Source of the DNA: Puffinus mauretanicus
Taxonomy: Eukaryota > Chordata > Aves > Procellariiformes > Procellariidae
NCBI GenBank assembly: GCA_023333565.1
Contig: JAJKFH010000227.1
Span: forward strand, 2,294,001-2,358,000
DNA length: 64,000 bases
Reading direction: 5' to 3'
The position numbers and the translations under genes are program-made. This document shows, piece by piece, positions 34,561 to 48,638 of the stretch. The notes under the pieces are model-generated. The model had not been told where the DNA came from and searched no databases. It was given only the letters and a program-made list of their open reading frames with translations. Within the stretch, counting starts at the first letter, position 1, and each line of letters starts with the position of its first letter.

Positions 34561-37500
34561 GAAGTAACTTCAGAGGTGCTTAATTTTTTCCTCCACTGTT
34601 CCAATATTTAGTACAGCAGATTTTGTTGTCATACACTATTCATTTAATAAAAAGAACTCCAAATGTATGACCCTTATGTGAAAAAATGCATTTTGTTAGC
34701 CAAACCCCCAAATAATCGCCCCTCTTCCTGATTCTGTGCAGGCAGAATCTGAAGCCCTTGTTTTTCATAATATCCATCATATTCTTGTCAATTAAAAAAA
34801 GATTCTGTTCGTCAGTTTAATAATTTGAATTTTGAATGTGACATGCTGTTGCTTTTTCTCTGGACTTTAAAAATGATGTTGAATTTGGAAATGGAAGGAA
34901 CAGTTAACCAAATCTGTTTGGATTACACATTTAATGTAAATATGTCTTTATTTTATACATGTGTCTGTTAGATTCTCTGGGGTTAATGCTTTCCCTAATC
35001 TTTCAAAATGTAACAATAACAGAGGGAAAGTCTGTGCCATCTCAGTGTAAACAGCAGCAAAGGGAACTCTGCCAAGTCCATGAAAATAATGATTTACCTT
35101 TTAATTTTCTGAAGAAATCTGGTATTCGTGGAGAATGGGAAGCAGCACAACCTAGCAATATCCCAATGCAAGCTATTGACATGAAGTTTGTTTTTTAGGA
35201 GGCTGATTTTGAATGCGGTGTCAAGATGGAATAGTTCATGTCTGGTTTTGATATTGCAAATGTCTTCTCTTCCTCCTCAATTTGTTCTTAATTAAATTTC
35301 TTTACAATTTAATATTTTTATGTGGATTGTTTCGTCTGCTGACTGGCTTCTGACCTTTAAGAAAGAGAAGATTACTTTCTCAGGAACATTGTTTTTGTGG
35401 TTTTGTTTTTTTTTTTCATCAGCCCTGTTTTCAAAAAACCAACCCTTTCTCCCCCTATTATGTACAGTAGATGCCCCAAAAGTTTGGGAGTATATAATCA
35501 TTTCAGACATCATTGCTGATGATCTTTGTGTTTGTACCAGACCATCTTCACTGCATTTCCAAGCTTTTTTTTCTTGGAACCACAGAAAGATTTATTTTGC
35601 GGTGCACAAGAAGCTTTCTAGAACTTGTTGTGTCAGTCGTCTTTTTAGTTTTATAGGAACTTTGGCAAAAATATGCTGTGTTTCTAATCTAGGATGTGGA
35701 AGGCAAAACTTAGTATGATGCACCTGTTGGCTCTTAAAGCTGACTTTAATTTTCCTGATGCACACATGCCTTCCTCCTAGGCTTTTGCTTGATAAGATTT
35801 GAACGTTGGTTCCTGCTGGCAAACAAAAGTGTTTTCCTCTTTGTGCGTTTCAGAATAACCCGTCTCTGTCAATTCTTTGTGCAGATCTTTTTGTCTCCCA
35901 AGCTGCTGCTAGTATGTATCTGGTCTATAGAAATCACTCAAGCTCTTCCAATTTGTTAAATAACTGAACTATTTTAAGTCTCTGGTGTGTTTTCATAGAA
36001 AGCTTTGTTTAGGAAGTGAGGTTCCCAAAGAAAGCAAACTTCAGACCCTTAATGTTTAAAAACAAGCACATCCTTTGTTTTGAATGTTACCGGCAACCAT
36101 CCATTGTCCTCAATAAAAAGATCGCTAAAAACACAGTCAGCCATCCTTAGATGATCTAAATCCTTTACTTCACTCTTCTTGTATAAGTGCATCTGTCTTC
36201 CAAAATACAGTTGTCTTTTTGCCAAAGCGCTGAGTTATATTGCTGAATGTATTTTTTTTATATGTTTTTTCGCAGGGTTGTTATGTGGCTCATAGATACT
36301 GTGCTGCTTACAAATTACAATGCTTCATGCTGCTTTTGACTAGCAAATGTCCCGAAAAAGTCAAATCCCTTCTCACTGAAGTATTTCTGTCCTTTCTAAT
36401 ATGGACTTCCCTGAGTTAAATGTCTCATTTGCAGTATCTTGCTTTCGTGCTGCCTTTCTAACTTCTTTTGGTCTTTGACATACTCAGAATGAGACAGCTG
36501 AAAGCTCTCCTGCGTGTGATCATTTATGGATAGAGAACAGAAAGTCAGCACGCTTCATTTTTCTAATATTGTTTGCACATGTTTTTGGCATGTATCTCTC
36601 TACTACAGGTAGAGAGGTAACATATTTCTAATGTTATGGAGAACTTTTTATCTGCTTAAAAAATACTCCACTGTCGTTAGCATTAGATTTTTCTTCAGTC
36701 ATCGGCAGACTGTTATGAAATGTGGTTGCTAAAGACCTGTTCGTAGAATAACATTTTAGATTGTAATACCAACTGGATAAATTTATACATCTGAAATTCA
36801 TTTAACCTTTGTATCAACTATCTTTGTACTTAAGGGCTAATTTTTCATGCCTAATTTGCACATGCAGTTACTGTGACTGAGTACGCAGTTATGGTAAAAA
36901 TCTGTGCAAACACCAGGCGTTTTCGTCTATACTGGTTTTACACATTCGACCACTGTAACAGCTAAGTAGGAATTTCGTGAATAAGGGAAAAGAAATAAGC
37001 ATGCCTGGCCTTGAAAAATCTGTGCCTGATGTCTTAGATATTTCTAGCCTAAATCTTCTTCTCTGACTCTACCCTGTTTAGCTTGTTACTCATTTTCCGT
37101 GCTTTCCTCTGTAGTCATGTTCTCTCCATGAAGGTAGTGGTCTCTCTATCCAGTATTTCATCACATTGATTAAATGATAGCTTTTGTGATCAGTAAGTAA
37201 AAGATCTTTTCCTGTCTTCCCTCAATAGAGCAATTGCTGGGACATTTTATGTCACAGTGCTGGCCCTCATTATCTTTCTCAAGCTCTTGTCCTGCACGGC
37301 TTGGGTCTCCTGGTATAAACAGCTCACTGCACCTGAGACTATCTTGTCCCAAATAATTTATATTGCTTTTGATTTCTCTCTGCATTAAGTGACATCCTGG
37401 AATATCCCATGGATTACACTGTAATAGTTAAAATTCCTAGCTAGACTTTTTCATAGCTTTTCTATGAGAGTTTTCTCTGACCTACAGTTGATTCAGTCAC

Positions 37501-39633
37501 TTCTCTAAACAGGGCAGCATACAACGTGAAAGTCATTAAAATGCATTTATGAATAAAATATGGGTATTTTTTCAAAATAACCACAGAGCATATGACTGTG
37601 TTTTAGGTAGGACTACGCAAGTACTTTTGTACGTACTGACAGCCGAAGTCGCATAAAGAGTTAAAGCACAGCTATTTTTATTGGACATTACTGCAAACAT
37701 TTATAAACCCGTTTCTCTGTGTAGTGCATATTAGTAATAGATTACACTAAGAAATGTGGTCTTAGTGTTTACAATACAGAATGTGCTTTCCTTTTGCTGA
37801 CACCTATGGAAAGGAAACTGTTGCACAGCAGCAGATGATAATTTCAGTTGATTTTCCTCCTTTCCTACTCCCACCCCCTTTTTGGAGACATAATGTAGGG
37901 GTTGTAAAGCAATCTCTAAGTAACGTGCTTGCTGTCACTTGTCAGTGGAAAATCTTGGGGCCTTTAAAGCGCTTTTGAACTAGCTTTTTGATGGCAGTGT
38001 TTTCCTCCTGTATGTTCTCTACTTTAGTTCAAATTACTTTTTGAACAGATCTATAAAGAAGTTATTTAGAGCATCGGAAAACAAATGTGTTTAAAAAATG
38101 ATGATGACTTAAGAGATACAGTACTCGACTTAGATCAGTAACCTGCACATTTCAGTTTCTGAGGACTGTGGGCTTATTTGTAATATACAGGAAAAGTACA
38201 AAGCTCTTAGTGCAAACCTGAAATTTTGCAGCTGTAGGCTTCAAATAATTTGTCTTACAGGAGCAGACCATATCCTGTTTGTAGGACTATACAAGAGCTT
38301 AAGCAAGTACTTCACGGGATCAGGATCCTATCTGAGAGTAAGATAGAAAACCCAGTAGGTTGAAAAGATTATTTTACTTTGCAGGGTATGGAAAGCAACT
38401 GATACCAAAAGGAAAATAAGAATCTTAAAGAGATCCTTCAAGCATAGTCATGTTGAGTAAAAGCATATATTACAGCTTTGGATTGTTTTTTAACTGCAGT
38501 ATTGCACATCTAAATCTGGAAAGTTTAGGAGTACTGAAGTTTTAGAGAATGTTAAATGTTTAGCTAGTTCTGTTTTAATTCACGGGTTTTGAACCTTTGG
38601 GTTTACTTTTTCAAGTGTTTTTTTCTGCAGCCATGAGGATTATAAATTTCTCTTAACATACAGTCAAATGCTCTCAACTGTTGATGCTTTAAGCAAAATA
38701 TAAACCACTCTGAAGCTTACAATGAAATGGTAAAAGTATGTAGCAATATGAGGAGGCCCTTGAAACAGCTGACAATGCACAACACGTTTCCTTCCCAGTT
38801 TTAAAGCCATTTGTCCAGATGTTGAGAGAAGTATTTCTTGTCATACCTGAAATAGTCTTTTTGCTCCCTCTGTTTCTTGCATAACTAGGCTTCCCCTTCG
38901 GGTGCAGAGGTTGCACATGATAATGAACCTGGTTTCAGTTGGCAGCAGGACTCAATCTGCATGAGCTTTGTTTCAAAATACTCAGTTCAACTCACGAGTC
39001 AACGTTGTGTTTATATAACAGTTTGGCAACTTAGCACCAAATGCTGGAAAGTGCATAATGTGGCTCTTTAAATGACTTAATGCTAGTAGTAATATTTTCA
39101 GAAGGTTCTGATTTTGTATTGCATTTATATTGGATTCTGATGAATTTTGAACTGAGCTTTAAAAGAGGGTTTTTTTTGATAGGGAGTTTTATATGGCTTT
39201 CTACTTATCAGACTTATACATGTTGTAGGGCACTATCAGTGAGAAATAAAGCTTTATCCAGTTTTGGCTTCGGAGTGCTAGATCCTTCTGTTGGTCAGCG
39301 TTGCACAGCTTGAATGTAATAGTGCAGTTTCCATGGATAGAAGTATAGATTAGAAAATTTCATAGACTGCTGATATTTTTAAATACATAACTGTGCATAT
39401 GTATGATTACTTAATTTTGTGAGTAGTTTTTGAAATCACATCACTGTATAGCTTTGGCGTTTTTCGTAATGTCATTGTATTCCTTTAGGTAGTGTCAAGC
39501 ATGAGGCAGTTCTAAAATTTTCAGAGTTGCTTTGTTCACCTTGTGTGTGTGACAGTGTATGTCATCTATGCGTTTTCCTGAAAATATGGATTTATGCTGA
39601 TTTTCACCCCTTTGTGTTTCTCTCTAATTACAG

Positions 39634-39801
39634 GTCACCTATTTTACAAATTTGGAATCACAGAATCTGACTGGTATCGAATCAAGCAAAGCATAGACTC
39701 CAAATGCCGAACAGCTTGGAGGCGGAAACAGCGCGGGCAGAGTCTTGCCGTGAAAAGCTTTTCAAGGCGAACACCTTCATCATCGTCTTACAGTGGTTCA
39801 G
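39634..39801 (+). CDS. BANP: BANP coding exon: end of BEN domain and basic Ser-rich tail
   Basis: This 168-nt exon holds GT completing Cys from the previous exon, 55 full codons, and a final G that joins AG of the next exon (GAG, Glu). It encodes HLFYKFGITESDWYRIKQSI, DSKCRTAWRRKQRGQ, SLAVKSFSRRTPSSSSYSGS. The first half is the last part of the BEN domain. The KCRTAWRRKQRG stretch is strongly basic and is a plausible nuclear-localisation or DNA-backbone contact region (inferred). The Ser-rich end SSSSYSGS departs from the mammalian form, which as I recall continues into a Pro-rich segment. The acceptor is CTCTAATTACAG and the donor is TCAG/GTAAAA. The open frame runs on past the donor into KNPNERPKTHKNQ-like sequence, which is not BANP. 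Confidence 0.97.
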
Positions 39802-42800
39802 GTAAAAATCCAAACGAACGCCCCAAAACCCACAAAAACCAAAGAAACCCCAACAGAAATGGAAACTTACAGCAATAATGCCATTTGTTTTTCAATATAC
39901 CTGAAAATTATTTTGATCTTAAGTTATATTTACAACAGGTGCATGTAGTACCCACAGATGTGAATATTTTTGTGTAACAAAGGTAAATGGAGAAACCCAC
40001 GTTTCTCATAATTGAATTTTTGGAGTGGATTTTATATTATTGCATTTTTTTTTGGAAGTACCATTTATCATTGGCAAAGAGGTGACAGTGTATGTATGTC
40101 TACAGTGCTCCTCAAGGAGTGTATCCATCTACTAAGTGAAGCCAACCATTCGTAGTTAAATCATCACGGGCCTTCAGTGCAAGCCAACCACCTCCTTGTA
40201 CATTCGGAGTCCTTCACAGCCTCATGGGGCTTGTACCAAAGGAGATCCCTGGTAGGATGAGCTTCTAAACCTGTTTTATCTACAAATTGCAGTCACGCTT
40301 CTGGTTGCAGAGCGTTAATGATCCTAGAAAGGAAGTGAGGTGTGTGTGTTTGTTCACAAAGAGAAGAGGGAGAAGGGAGTCTGTCTCTAAAACAGTAGTA
40401 GAATACAGATTTGCCAGAAATGAAAGTGTAGTATATTCCAGTGTGTGAGAGAGATTGGCTTTGTTGATTTGTACGTTACCTGAATGCCTGGCTTCACTGA
40501 GATGTTTGAGAATGTCCATCCACATGTGTTAACTGAAAAAATTCAGCATGTGCAGCTTCGTGCTATCATACGGGGTTTTTTACCAAGTTGAGTTTTTTGA
40601 GTAGAAGGTCAAAATGTTTCTGCAACTGATGTTCGTAAGAGGAGTCAAGTGAATAAATCTTTCTCAGCGTGTTCACACTATTTAGTAGGACGTGCTAAAT
40701 TTTGTTCCTGAAGTATTTTCCTCTGAAGAAATTAAATATGTTGTAGGTGATTCTATATTTCCAAATAGGTATGTAGGCATGAATAATAATAACAAATGAA
40801 AAATACTGACCTAAGAAGTGTTCTCATAGGACTTTTCTGGCTCATGCTTTTAATATAAAGCAGTGTTATGGGACATTTGTACATCATATATTAAAAACAG
40901 TGTTTTGGAAGTGAGCCCACAGAAAAGGAAGTAAGTTTATTTGCCTGCATAAAATTTTTGGTTGCATGTTAACACTAACCACTGTATCTCATGCAAAGAA
41001 TGCCAAAATCTGCTTTCAATGGAAAATTTTATGTGCTGGAACTGGGAATCATATCCAAAATTCTCAAATTAAAACAACTAATCAACGTAATGATAACCAT
41101 AAGCCATATATGTTGATGGGATTTTTATTTTCAGTCTCTTAGCAATCAGTATTTTTGAATAAAAGTGCAGTTCTAAGTGGATATTATGGACCTGTGCTCA
41201 TTAGACCGTACTCCTTGACTGTTGTTGAGATGTAGTATTAAAAAATATTAATCCTTAATCTCCTGGTTTGGAGATTTGGGGAGTCCGGTGTAGAGATGTA
41301 AAACACGCACTCAGGCTCAGTGAATTCTTGTCTTCAGAAGGCCATAAGATAATAAGTTTTGGTGGGGTTTTTTTGTTGTGGTGAAGCTGAAAACTCAGTT
41401 TTTTTCCCCCAATTCCACTAACCTGATTTGTGAGTAAATTGTTCCATGGGTACAAAGACACCTGAATTAACTCCCGGAATTTTAGCAACATGCTATCTGA
41501 GCAGGTGGGAGTAGTGTGGTACAGACACACACGAGCTGGTTCTGCAAGAGCCATATTTTGGGTTGCGTGCCCCGGCTAGCTCATTTGGCTGGAGTTGAGC
41601 TGGCTGCCTTTGGTACATAAAGCTCCAGGATTTTCCCAGGAGTTTTTATGCCACGTGGGTCTCCCACTGTACAGGCTATCTCATCTCCCAAGTCCCCTAG
41701 ATAGCAAAGAGGTGACTGCGTGTCCTTATAAAGATGTCTGTAGTCCTGAAGATGATGAAGGTCAGCTGAGGCATCTTGGCATGTCGTTGGCAGGATTGTA
41801 TAGACTGTGCAGCCAAAAGTAGAGTACTGGCAATAACATTAACAGCTGCCTTTGGTAATGGTATGTGAAAATGTTCCTGTGGATTCAGAGTCTTTTGTTA
41901 ATTTTCTTTAAAATATTGCTCTTACTCAGAATGTCATTGGCATCATTTTCTGGGAGGCTGTAAAGGTGTTAGATGAATTCACCACTACATTCGCACCCAC
42001 TGTGAAAAAGTTCTTAGAAAAACAGGCCACTTTTCAGAATCAGGTGGACCTTTGAAAAACTAATTTGTGTTCCAAAATCAAGTGGGAGTGGTGTTTCACC
42101 TAAGGAAAGAAGAGGAGGTATGAGGAAAAACAGGAAAGCGGGTTGAGAGGCCGAAGGAGTATATAGGGGGAAAAAAAGAAAAGAAAAGATGCAAGGAAAA
42201 AATGTAGATTCACACATGTTTAAAAAGGTAACTTTTGCATGGCAGGGCTGTAATTCCGCCGCTCTGTTCAGGTAACTTCATGAACCGCTCAGACTTTGCC
42301 TTTCTGGTTTGACATCCCTGGAACCCCTCAATGGAATTACAGCATCATAATTCACAGGCATCTGTTCCTTATTATATGCACTGTATAGTGGATATAGCAG
42401 AATTCCTGCTGCCAGCTAGCAGGAAAGAGAAGTAATATTTCACAGCTCTGAAGTAAAGGAGGTCTGTATTTCACAGTTATGACAACATAGCTGTCAAATA
42501 TGGCTTTTTAAAGTGTTACATATGAACCCAGACAGTTTTTATGGTAGCATTTGTTTCAGGGGGCAATTTAAGGTGAGCCTTGAACGGTCTGGAATTCAGC
42601 TACTTGAGAAACTGTCTTTCCCACTATTGTTAGTTATAGCTATTAAGATCAGCTTCTAGGTGCTTTATGTCAGGTCTCCACCCAGCTGTGGTTGCTTCTG
42701 TCTGCAGAAGAATACCTGTGTTTGGTTTCACCGAGTAATATGTTGCTCCATGTCAGTTCACATAGAACAGGCATTTGAGTTGTTTATCTGTTGGGCAGAA

Positions 42801-44028
42801 TATAGTAGCTGCTTCTCACAAAAGATATAATGGGGAAAAAAAAAAGGGCTCTTAAAAGATTGTGAATGGCTACTGTGTCGTGTTTACAGTGTGAAGGATG
42901 TGGGGATATGCAGTGCAGTTTCTTGTATAACATCCTCTGAGCTGTTCTGATAAGCTCTGGCTTTGCCTTCACTCACTCAGCGTAAGACTGTATGACTTCT
43001 ATTCAAAGAAGCTATAGTAATTTAGTTTGATCAGGAAATTTAGTAGAGCATGGTTCTGTGACTAGCCAGGCTAGGTCACCGAGGACCTTAAGCTAAGTGT
43101 ATCAGCTTCTCTGATAGTTTAGATACAACAGTGGTGTCACACACATTCAGTAAGAAAGACTTTCATTTCACATGTTGTAAACAAGCATTTCAGATTATGC
43201 GACGTGGGGGAAAAATTTACACACCCACTGACCCCTTTTAGCAGGTTACATATGATGAATTTAAATATGATGGCAGTAGTTAAACCCACTGATTCTTAGC
43301 TAAATGATGACAATTTCCTAGGGAAGTTTTAGGGCTTACCCTAGAAGATATTCCTGTAGTCTTCAGAAAGCATTTCTTTTTAAGATGCACTATTGCCATC
43401 AAGAGATGCCTTGAGCAGGCGTATAGTATCACAGTGTCTGCCATGCAGCTGAGCTGTTCTGAAAACATCATTAAGAGGTTTAAATATGATATCAATGTGC
43501 TGAGCGTTCATGAATGAACACCATGTTCCCTGTGTGACCTTCTTCCAGAGTTTGGTAAGGTTTTTCCACTTCAGAATTTGTGATTGTAATATTTCATATT
43601 AAAATTGTGACCAAGAGGTACCACAAAAAAAAAGGCTCAGATCCAAAACTGTTGTATTTGATTGGCTTGAAGTAATATTTTTCATCAGCTGTCTCTAGGG
43701 GCTGATAATAGCAAGATAGCTTTCTGTGATGTCGTACTATAATAACACGTTTCAATCAGCAGAAATTTATTGGCACCTTCTTCAAGTGTTGCAAAGGAGC
43801 ACTGTTATGTGTTACAGAATATTTTCTTAAATGCTGGTATGCTAGAAGTATAGAATAACTTAGTATTTTCTGTTTGGCAGTGAAAATTGTTGAACATCTC
43901 TACATATCATTAAAATAATATTTTTGTTAGTCCTGAAATAGTCTCAAATCAGCATGGTCACTGCCCTGCTGGACATCCTGCCCTATGATTTTCCAGAGCT
44001 GCTTTTTAGCAGCAATTAATTTGCCTCA

Positions 44029-44057
44029 TTTTTTTTTTTGTTAAAAAAAAAAAAAAA
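44029..44057. repeat. T11-G-TT-A15 homopolymer pair
   Basis: Eleven T (44029-44039), G, TT, then fifteen A (44043-44057). The two runs are complementary. It lies about 65 bp before the CR1 fragment. Confidence 0.8.
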
Positions 44058-44121
44058 GGCAGCCTGAGACTCACCTGCCTGTGACCTGACTTTGATTTCT
44101 CCGGCTCTGAGGAATCTTGAG

Positions 44122-44312
44122 GGTGGTTGAACACAGTAACAGGTTGCCCAGAGAAGCTGCAGAGACACCATCCCTGGAGACAGTCAAAATCCACCTGGAT
44201 GCAGTCCAAAGCAACCAGTTCTGGTTGCCCGTGCTTTGAGGAAGGGCATTGGATTAGATGATCTCCAGAGGCCACTTCCAACCTCATCTGTTCTGTGATT
44301 TTGTGATTTTTA
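44122..44312 (+). mobile_element. CR1 LINE, 5'-truncated 3' end
   Basis: AACAGGTTGCCCAGAGAAGC, CACCATCCCTGGAGAC, GTCAAAATCCACCTGGATGC, GGATTAGATGATCTCCAGAG and GCCACTTCCAACCTCATCTG are the ordered 3'-end blocks of the avian/sauropsid CR1 retrotransposon. The element ends in a degenerate direct repeat (TTCTGTGATTTTGTGATTTT) of the ATTCTATG type expected at a CR1 3' end. Only the last roughly 190 bp are present, typical of severe 5' truncation. It is in the same orientation as BANP. It is the clearest clue that the genome is a bird or a near relative. An antisense ORF over it is a by-product. Confidence 0.93.
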
Positions 44313-47300
44313 TGAGTTGTTGCACACATAATAAATAATTCTAAATTATTTACATCTAAAGAGGATTGCTATTCTTGAGCTTCATTCTTATGTACTTGTT
44401 GGTCATGTCAAAACCTTTAGGCTTTTCCTGCTTGTTGTGCATAAAAGTTTATGTAGCACGTGGCTTTGATTTGAGTCATGCAGTTAAAAACGATAACAGA
44501 TTTCCTCTCTGCTCTCTTTATCATATGGAAAAATTAGCTATGCAAATGACATAGAAAAGCAGGAGGCTGAGCCCATAGTCCTTACGTAGCCTTACAAGTT
44601 TTTGACGTAATTCTGTGATAGTGTTCAAGTGTTAAGAGCTCAAGAGGAACTGATCTGCAGACAAAAACATGTCTAAGGAAGCTGGTAGGAAAATATGAAT
44701 GAGTATCTCTTCTCTGTCCTTCACCCCCAAAGATATTAATTGAGATTGTTCTACATTTAATTGACTGTGCAGCTTTACAGTAGCCACAAGATTTATGGGT
44801 TGCATAAAATTGTTGTAGCAGACTGTTATATTTAGGCAGAAGTTGGTTTTCCTTATTTTATCTGGCTGTTCTGTTTGAAGCTGTTCCCTTTTGTTGGAAT
44901 TGAGGTATTAATTGCAGTGGTTTGCTCTGCTTTTCTCAGAGCCAACACTTCGGTCCTTAATGTGTGTTTTTCTCTTGTTTTTTTTCTGACAAGAGTTGTA
45001 CGTATGGCTGCCATGATAATTTAGCTAGATACAGCTCTTTTTAAAAACGTTAGCAGTCTATGGAGGGAAGGCAGTTGGAAATGAGGTTTTTGGGAGGAGG
45101 ATTAATTGAAGAGTGCTTTCTCCCTTTCTTTTAATTTCTCTTAAGATTGTTAAAGCTGTTATCACAGTTTTCCATGTTGGAATTTTTAATTAGTTCTATG
45201 ACTTTGGGATTTATATGTAGATTTAGGCTGAAGTGCTCAGCCTATGCCGAGATGTCACATATAAAAATGGATGTGCAGCCAAATCTTCAAAGCTGTTCTG
45301 CAAAATTGGAGGCATTTAGCACTGGATAAGTCAAGTTGAGATAATGGTTTACAGTATACAGTTTTATTTCTATTAATTGTTATATTAATGGTGTTTTTCC
45401 TGCTTTTTGTTTTTGAGGACTGCTTTGCTACGTCTGGCCATTAACCTTTCCTTGCTAGGACTAAACATCAAGGAAGCAAGAAAATACGCCCTAGTTTGTA
45501 AGCAGAAGTGTGAGGCTGGGAGGCCTATACACTAAGAAAACAATTTTGAATAACAACACATAAGGAGACTAAGCATGAATCCCCTCTGCTACAGAATCTG
45601 TTCCTCCTACATTTCCTTCCAAAATGAGAAGCCAGATGCTCAACTGATAAATATGAAGTATAATGAGAATAGGAAAGAATTAGAAAATGCCAAAGGTTTT
45701 GCCTTTGAAGTGAGGAATTTTAAAACTGATCCTAGTTGACAATTAAACACACATATTCTTGAAACTGTTACAAATTGCATTTGTCTGACAAATCTAATCT
45801 TGCTTGGCAATGTCTGAGGAAGATTAGCTTTGAGAAATGTGACAGAAGTAACTGCTTCAGTGGGGGTGATTTTGCCAACTCTTGAACATTTGTCTGAGAA
45901 GACAGACTTAGGCTAAATTTTCTTTGACTCATAAGTACATGCAGTAAACAAATGTAAAATGTAAAAGGTCCAATTTCAACTTTGGAGGAAGGAATATTTC
46001 AGCAGTTGGGTTTTTCTTCCCCTGTATCACAACTTAAATCACCTGTGGAATGGGCAGTGCAGCATCTTCCATACTGTGGGTCACTCCAAAGCTATTCCAT
46101 CTCGTGGAGGGTGCTTTGGGAATGCCATGGATAATGTGCTCTGTAGTAGCACTACATAAGCCATTCGGTTCGTGTTAAAGTACCCCTTTGTAACTAGTGC
46201 AATGGAAAATTTCAAAGCAAGAGTTCAGCTGTATAGCTTCTCGGTGCCAGAGATTCTCTAATATATCAAAGTTGTAAATGTGAGGCTAGATAGTTTACAT
46301 GATAGTGATTTATAACTGTTGACATATCCTCAATTCAAGCTGTGTGCTATTCATGTTTGTGTTTGTTTTTAATGGGGAATGTTTAAAAATGGATAAATAT
46401 TACTTTTGTCTGGTCAGAGATTTAGAGGGGAAAAACAATACTTATAAAGGATGTTTTGTTTTTAGACACTGTTGAATCCTCTCTCTTTTTTTCTTCCTAA
46501 GAAGAAAAAAAAACCACCAAAATCCAGCAAAAAAAGAAAGAAAACCCAACTGTGGTTGTTGCAGTGAAGCCAAACTGAAATCTATTTATAAGTGACCATG
46601 TGAGATGTACAGTATGATTGCATTCAGTCTGTGTCTCCTGTGCCCTCCTCTGAAAAGCATAATAATTTCTGACATCTGTGAAGCAAAAGATGGTTTACAA
46701 AGAAAGGCTTTTGCACTTTACAGTTAAAAATGTGTTTCAATATGTGCATATAATATATATGTAAATATGTATTTTTTATCTGCTGCAGCTCTTATTTCTT
46801 TGATACTCTTCTATTGCGTAACTTTCTTAATCAGAAAATAAATACTCATTACAAATGCATCTTCATGTTTTCTCAGAAGTATAGCGTTGCAGTTTGTGTA
46901 ATGGTAAGTGTAAGCTACAGGAGAAGTACTGCTAGAAAGAAGGTTATTAAATCTGTAAGTGAAACACATGTCTTAGCTCGCTTGTGTCCCAAGTCCAGTT
47001 TTGCTGTTTATGTGTATTTACATTTACACTATATATGTTTGAGCGTATGAAGTAATGTATGTATGCATATGTGTGTATACACGCACACATCTAAATGAAG
47101 GAATATGTATTTGGACACTGGTTGTAGCTCAACTCAGCTGTTGAATTACATAGTGGGGCACTGGGAAGCATGATGGAAAGACAAAATCAGAACAGAATGG
47201 ACTAGTGGTAGCCTATAAGAAGCAAGATGAGTAACAGTGGGCATTCTTAGCCATTTAGAATCCTAACAAAATGCTATTTGTAAAATAAAAAATACAGAAA

Positions 47301-48605
47301 ATTAATTTGATAACATATTACTAGGACTGAAGTAATGGAAATAAGAGAAAAAGTGAAAGACAAAGAGGCTTAGGTAAATGATCTTTCCAGAATACCTGTT
47401 ACTTTTGGTGACCGTGACAAAGCCACTGGCAGTGGAAAGCATGATCTAGTATCAGAATTTGAACAAATTGCATTTTTATTTGGTTGATGGTGCAGTTTCT
47501 CATACTAGGTACAGGACTCTTCTGCCAATTGTGATTTGTTAATCCCATCCAGAATTCGGTACAGCAAACTACCATTGTACAACAGTGCAGGAAATACTGG
47601 AATTGCACAGTAAGCAACAGGACTATATTTAAGAAATTATAAACATTCTGCAGTTACCTACTAGTCAAATGTAAGGTATTAAAGGTATGTCCAATAGACA
47701 GCAAAAACAAGTAGTTGTTATATTTTGCTCAGTTACTGCATAAGTGTTCTGGTTGTAGTTATGTATTTGCAGATTGTTAACGTAATTAGAGCTGTCTAGT
47801 TGAATTGTTAAGCAACTAAACTTTTCAACAAATAAGTAAATACTAGCTTGGTGGTTTTGAGTTAGTTTCCAGTTCCCTTGTTTAGACTTAAAACTCAAAA
47901 TTGTCGTCTTACACAAACATTTGCAGACAGGATGAAAAAAAACCAAATGGATTATTTTATTAAAGAACATTTCCATTAAAATATTTGTATGAGTGGATAA
48001 AGTTCATTCTTGCAAAACTAACATTCTCTTTTCAGTATAAATCTTAGAGTAGTAAGTAGAGGTATTAAAGTTTTATGAAACTTTATGGCTTCCTGCTGTG
48101 TTGGTTCAAAAAAAACCAACCATCATTTTAAAAATCAAAATATATCAGCCATCAGTCATCTCTGAGCAGGATGAGGCCTATCTAGTGCTTATTTAAGCAA
48201 TACATAAAATCTTGTAAGGAAATAATCTACGATGCAAGTAGAGTGACACTGTTTCTTAAATATTTTCATCATAGTTTCTGGTACTTGGACATCTTGAAAG
48301 CCCTATAGTATTGAATGCTACTACATGTTAGATGTTAATGTGTTTTACGTTACCTTGTAGCATAGAAGTAATTGTCAGAGCAGTAAATAATTTAGAAAAA
48401 TTGTAAAACACTTAATGCTTCAGAGATTTCATTCAATGTATTTTTGTGGCATGGCAAAAGAAAAATGTTAAAATTGTTTACAGGAATACTGTATGTAAAA
48501 AGTATTTCTTCTAGTATATTATTCTAGCCCTTTATGACAGTCCCATTCTCCAGGATGTCTCAAATAAAAAAAAATGAAGAAAACCAGGACTGATGCTGAA
48601 TCTTG

Positions 48606-48638
48606 GTATGATACTAGTATGATATTAGTATGATATTG
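48606..48638. repeat. 11-bp tandem repeat, three copies
   Basis: GTATGATACTA, GTATGATATTA and GTATGATATTG are consecutive 11-bp units differing by one or two bases. This is a minisatellite-like slippage product. Confidence 0.9.

Larger units (their letters stand above)
22236..39633 (+). other. BANP: BANP intron, 17.4 kb, splitting the BEN domain
   Basis: This is the longest intron in the window and interrupts the BEN domain between an Arg codon and the split Cys codon. It holds an imperfect tandem duplication (22878-23014), MIR-type SINE fragments (about 27570-27690, 27895-28045 and perhaps 31040-31150), and two CpG-richer patches (30020-30300 and 34200-34560) that are candidate regulatory elements. 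It also has AT dinucleotide and AAAC simple repeats. No further exon was recognised. ORFs up to 138 codons (34065-34481 minus) appear spurious. Confidence 0.8.

Noticed and set aside
35320..35718. 132-codon plus-strand ORF
   Set aside because: Phe/Trp/Leu-rich translation of T-rich DNA with no recognisable motif, overlapped by opposite-strand ORFs.
39802..39878. Extension of the 39.6 kb exon through the donor (KNPNERPKTHKNQRN...)
   Set aside because: A strong GTAAAA donor precedes it, the residues do not match BANP, and the next exon joins in frame at the donor.
44006..44329. 107-codon minus-strand ORF
   Set aside because: It is the antisense translation of the CR1 3' end and adjacent homopolymers.
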